Positions 62,194-64,000 of a DNA stretch of 64,000 nt are shown piece by piece (the first letter of the stretch is position 1; each line of letters opens with the position of its first letter). The stretch covers positions 101,548 to 165,547 of the forward strand of contig CANMXU010000007.1 in the NCBI GenBank assembly GCA_947501935.1, written 5' to 3'. Below the pieces are notes generated by a model. The model made no database searches. It saw only the letters and a list, made by a program, of their open reading frames with translations, and was not told where the DNA came from. The stretch is from an uncultured Alteromonadaceae bacterium. GTDB lineage: Bacteria > Pseudomonadota > Gammaproteobacteria > Enterobacterales > Alteromonadaceae. Both the position numbers and the translations under genes were made by a program.

Positions 62194-63798
62194 CTATGGC
62201 GTATGTTCTTGTAAAATTTGCTCGGCGATTTTAGCGGCAATCATAATCGTTGGTGCGTTAGTATTACCGCTGATCAAGGTTGGCATAATTGACGCGTCAA
62301 CAACTCTTAAAGCTTTTAAGCCATGAACCTTCAAGTTGCTATCAACCACCGCTAGTTCGTCATTACCCATTTTACATGTGCCGACAGGGTGATAAATGGT
62401 ATTGGCTTTTTCTTGTAAAAATTGCTCGATGTGCTGATCAGATTGACAACTATGACCAGGGAAAATTTCTTGACCATTACTTTCGCATAATGGTTGTTGG
62501 GCTAAAATATTTCGGCATATCTTTACCGCCTTTACCATGGTTTTCATATCATCAGGATGTGATAACATTTTTAATTCAATTTTTGGATGTAGACTAGGGC
62601 TTTTACCGTATAAGGACACTCGACCTCTACTTTTAGGCCTTAATAAGCATGCGTGTAGGGCGATCCCATAATTAAATAACATTTTGGTATTTCGGCCATG
62701 ATCGTCCATTGCTGCAGGAATAAAATGTAATTGTAAATCAGGAGTACTTAATGACGGATGAGATTTAATAAAACCGCCAGACTCGGCGACCACAGAAGTG
62801 AGCATGCCAGTTTTTTGGCTTAAATATTTAAACGCTTCTTTGCAAAACCACCACATAGCTTTGGGCCGATAGGCGAGTAGTTCAGTTTTTTGATGACGCA
62901 TAACGGTGAGAATATCCACATGGTCTTGTAAATTTTCACCTACGCCTTTGAGTTCATGAACAAGGTCTATGTCAAATTCAGCTAAGGTTGCTGCTGGGCC
63001 GATACCGGACAACATTAATATTTGCGGTGAATTAAATGCACCAGCACTTAAAATAACTTCTTTATTGGCAAATAAATAATGACATTGGCTTTTATTTTTA
63101 TAACAAACACCGGTAACTTGTTTGTCTTCAATAATAAGTTTTTGCACCAAAGCATTGGTGATCACCGTTAAATTTCGTCGTGCTAGATTGGGTGTTAAAA
63201 AAGCTTTAGCAGCACTACAACGATGACCATTTTTTTGTGTTACTTGGTAATAACCAATACCTTCTTGGTTTTCACCATTAAAATCGTCAGAAAGTGGGAA
63301 GCCAGCTTCATGAGCAGATTGAATAAAGTCATTATGAATGTCTGGTTTAGAACGTGAGTCGGCCACATTAAGTGGGCCATGTACACCATGGTAGTCATCT
63401 TCTCCGCGCTCTTGATGCTGCGTAGCTTTAAAATAGGGCAATACATCAGCATACGACCAACCTTTATTACCTAGTTGTGCCCATAAGTCGTAATCTTGTT
63501 TTTGGCCGCGGGTATAAAGCATGGCATTAATGGAACTACTTCCACCTAGGGTTTTGCCGCGCGGGTTAAATATTTGTCTATTTTGTTGGGAGCTTTCTGG
63601 GGCGGAGTTGAATTGCCAATTTAAGTTTTTGCTTTTCATTAATTCGATAACGCCTAAGGGCAGGTGAATGCTCCAGTGTTTATCTTTAGGGCCTGCTTCT
63701 AATAAACATACTTGGTATTGTCCACAAGCTGAAAGTTTATCGGCAAGTACACAACCTGCTGAGCCACCACCAATAATAATGAAATCAAACTTATTCAT
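62194..63798 (-). CDS. GMC family FAD-dependent oxidoreductase (choline dehydrogenase-like)
   Basis: A 534-residue GMC oxidoreductase. The N-terminal FAD motif DFIIIGGGSAGCVLADKLS, the GMC signature GKTLGGSSSINAMLYTRGQ and the C-terminal active-site histidine in YHPVGTCKMG with NTNAPTIMIAAK are present. I start at ATG 63798; a GTG at 63819 would add seven residues. It oxidises an alcohol; which alcohol is not shown. No betaine genes (betB, betI) are near, so choline is only one option. Confidence 0.9.
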   Translation of the reverse strand: MNKFDFIIIGGGSAGCVLADKLSACGQYQVCLLEAGPKDKHWSIHLPLGVIELMKSKNLNWQFNSAPESSQQNRQIFNPRGKTLGGSSSINAMLYTRGQKQDYDLWAQLGNKGWSYADVLPYFKATQHQERGEDDYHGVHGPLNVADSRSKPDIHNDFIQSAHEAGFPLSDDFNGENQEGIGYYQVTQKNGHRCSAAKAFLTPNLARRNLTVITNALVQKLIIEDKQVTGVCYKNKSQCHYLFANKEVILSAGAFNSPQILMLSGIGPAATLAEFDIDLVHELKGVGENLQDHVDILTVMRHQKTELLAYRPKAMWWFCKEAFKYLSQKTGMLTSVVAESGGFIKSHPSLSTPDLQLHFIPAAMDDHGRNTKMLFNYGIALHACLLRPKSRGRVSLYGKSPSLHPKIELKMLSHPDDMKTMVKAVKICRNILAQQPLCESNGQEIFPGHSCQSDQHIEQFLQEKANTIYHPVGTCKMGNDELAVVDSNLKVHGLKALRVVDASIMPTLISGNTNAPTIMIAAKIAEQILQEHTP

Positions 63799-63881
63799 AG
63801 GCTTACTTATTAAAATCACTTAATAAATCAGTGTAAACCTGATGAAAAATAAAACAAGTATTAGCGCTTTTGATATCAATA

Positions 63882-63916
63882 AAAAAGCCAGTTATTTTAA
63901 ATAACTGGCTTTTAAA
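63882..63916. terminator. Terminator-like palindrome between GMC gene and IS end
   Basis: AAGCCAGTTATTT / AAATAACTGGCTT with a very short centre and A and T runs on both sides. It lies upstream of the GMC gene, so it probably ends transcription from beyond the right edge, before the IS insertion. Confidence 0.6.
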
Positions 63917-63923
63917 AGAGCTA

Positions 63924-64000
63924 TGTCTCGTCCTGAAATGTGTTTACACATTTAGGACTTATTATGAAAAACTCAAACACAGTACACGTTAAACGAACAC
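63924..64000 (+). mobile_element. Probable left end of an IS3-family-like insertion sequence (partial)
   Basis: From about 63924 the sequence begins TGTCTCGTCCTGAAATGTG and contains an imperfect palindrome (TCCTGAAATGTGT / ACACATTTAGGA). It is followed 40 bp on by an ATG whose product begins MKNSNTVHVKRT. TG-starting ends with TCGTCCTGAAAT are known to me from Alteromonadales IS3-type elements. The rest lies outside the window, so the call is tentative and the exact left boundary is a guess. Confidence 0.4.
63964..64000 (+). CDS. Start of a possible transposase ORF (partial)
   Basis: ATG at 63964, twelve codons visible (MKNSNTVHVKRT) before the window ends. The basic start fits the OrfA of IS3-type elements. 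There is no strong ribosome binding site (GGACTTATT). Only the first residues are seen, so identity is uncertain. Confidence 0.35.
   Translation, partial: MKNSNTVHVKRT

Noticed and set aside
63882..63916. Palindrome considered as the IS terminal repeat
   Set aside because: It lies before the TG end and has the A and T runs of a bidirectional terminator, so I kept it as a terminator.
1..64000. Search by eye for tRNA, rRNA, CRISPR arrays, phage genes, toxin-antitoxin pairs and defence islands
   Set aside because: No cloverleaf-like sequence, regular spaced repeats or recognisable phage, toxin or nuclease genes were seen; composition looks even across the window.

Overview
The window is a low-GC (roughly 40 percent by eye) chromosomal segment of a marine gammaproteobacterium. 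Gene order and protein sequences (long PstC and PstA, DUF3010, IscR-IscSUA-HscBA-Fdx next to suhB-trmJ, and many GGDEF/EAL proteins) point to the Alteromonadales, most likely Colwellia, Thalassotalea or a relative. I saw no rRNA, tRNA or CRISPR. Nearly all of the DNA is ordinary, densely coding chromosome. The only clear sign of a mobile element is a probable IS left end cut by the right edge.

Region 1 (1-22.4 kb) is dominated by phosphate. It holds the 3' end of a pstS-like gene, the polyphosphate pair ppk-ppx, and pstC-pstA-pstB-phoU behind a good Pho box with a correctly spaced -10. A second uptake pair follows (PhoU-like DUF47 protein plus a Pit permease). Between these lie an ACT-domain GcvR-like protein, a PilZ protein, the ABC-F factor EttA, a CBS-pair protein and an aldehyde dehydrogenase. 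There is also a compact four-gene operon (12041 down to 6908): an outer-membrane barrel, a small PstS-like periplasmic protein, a membrane diguanylate cyclase and a degenerate GGDEF-EAL protein. It looks like a periplasmic-ligand-to-c-di-GMP relay.

Region 2 (22.6-33.4 kb) carries a membrane EAL phosphodiesterase, then suhB, trmJ, cysE and the complete isc operon. Three near-consensus type-1 IscR sites overlap the isc promoter, and a strong terminator follows fdx.

Region 3 (33.4-45.2 kb) is the most unusual part. A periplasmic ABC_sub_bind protein and a histidine kinase (plus strand) face, tail to tail, a minus-strand set of a ThDP-dependent acetolactate-synthase-like enzyme, a TonB-dependent receptor and two adjacent, diverged citrate-synthase-superfamily proteins that seem to have lost the canonical catalytic residues. 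Next to it is a two-receiver PAS-GGDEF-EAL regulator. I propose a sensing or metabolite locus linking a TonB receptor, a periplasmic binding protein, a kinase and c-di-GMP turnover. The function of the enzyme trio is unknown.

Region 4 (45.6-64 kb) contains a YeiH-type transporter, cobO under a cobalamin riboswitch, an M13 peptidase lipoprotein, a ThrE-like exporter with a TetR regulator, an NRDE protein, and scattered genes that suggest sugar-acid breakdown (class II aldolase, enolase-superfamily dehydratase, lactonase-like amidohydrolase, SDR). It also has a DecR-like/cysteine synthase divergent pair, a large acyl-CoA dehydrogenase, a TlpA-like thioredoxin and a GMC oxidoreductase. All assignments come from reading the sequence. 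No database search was run.
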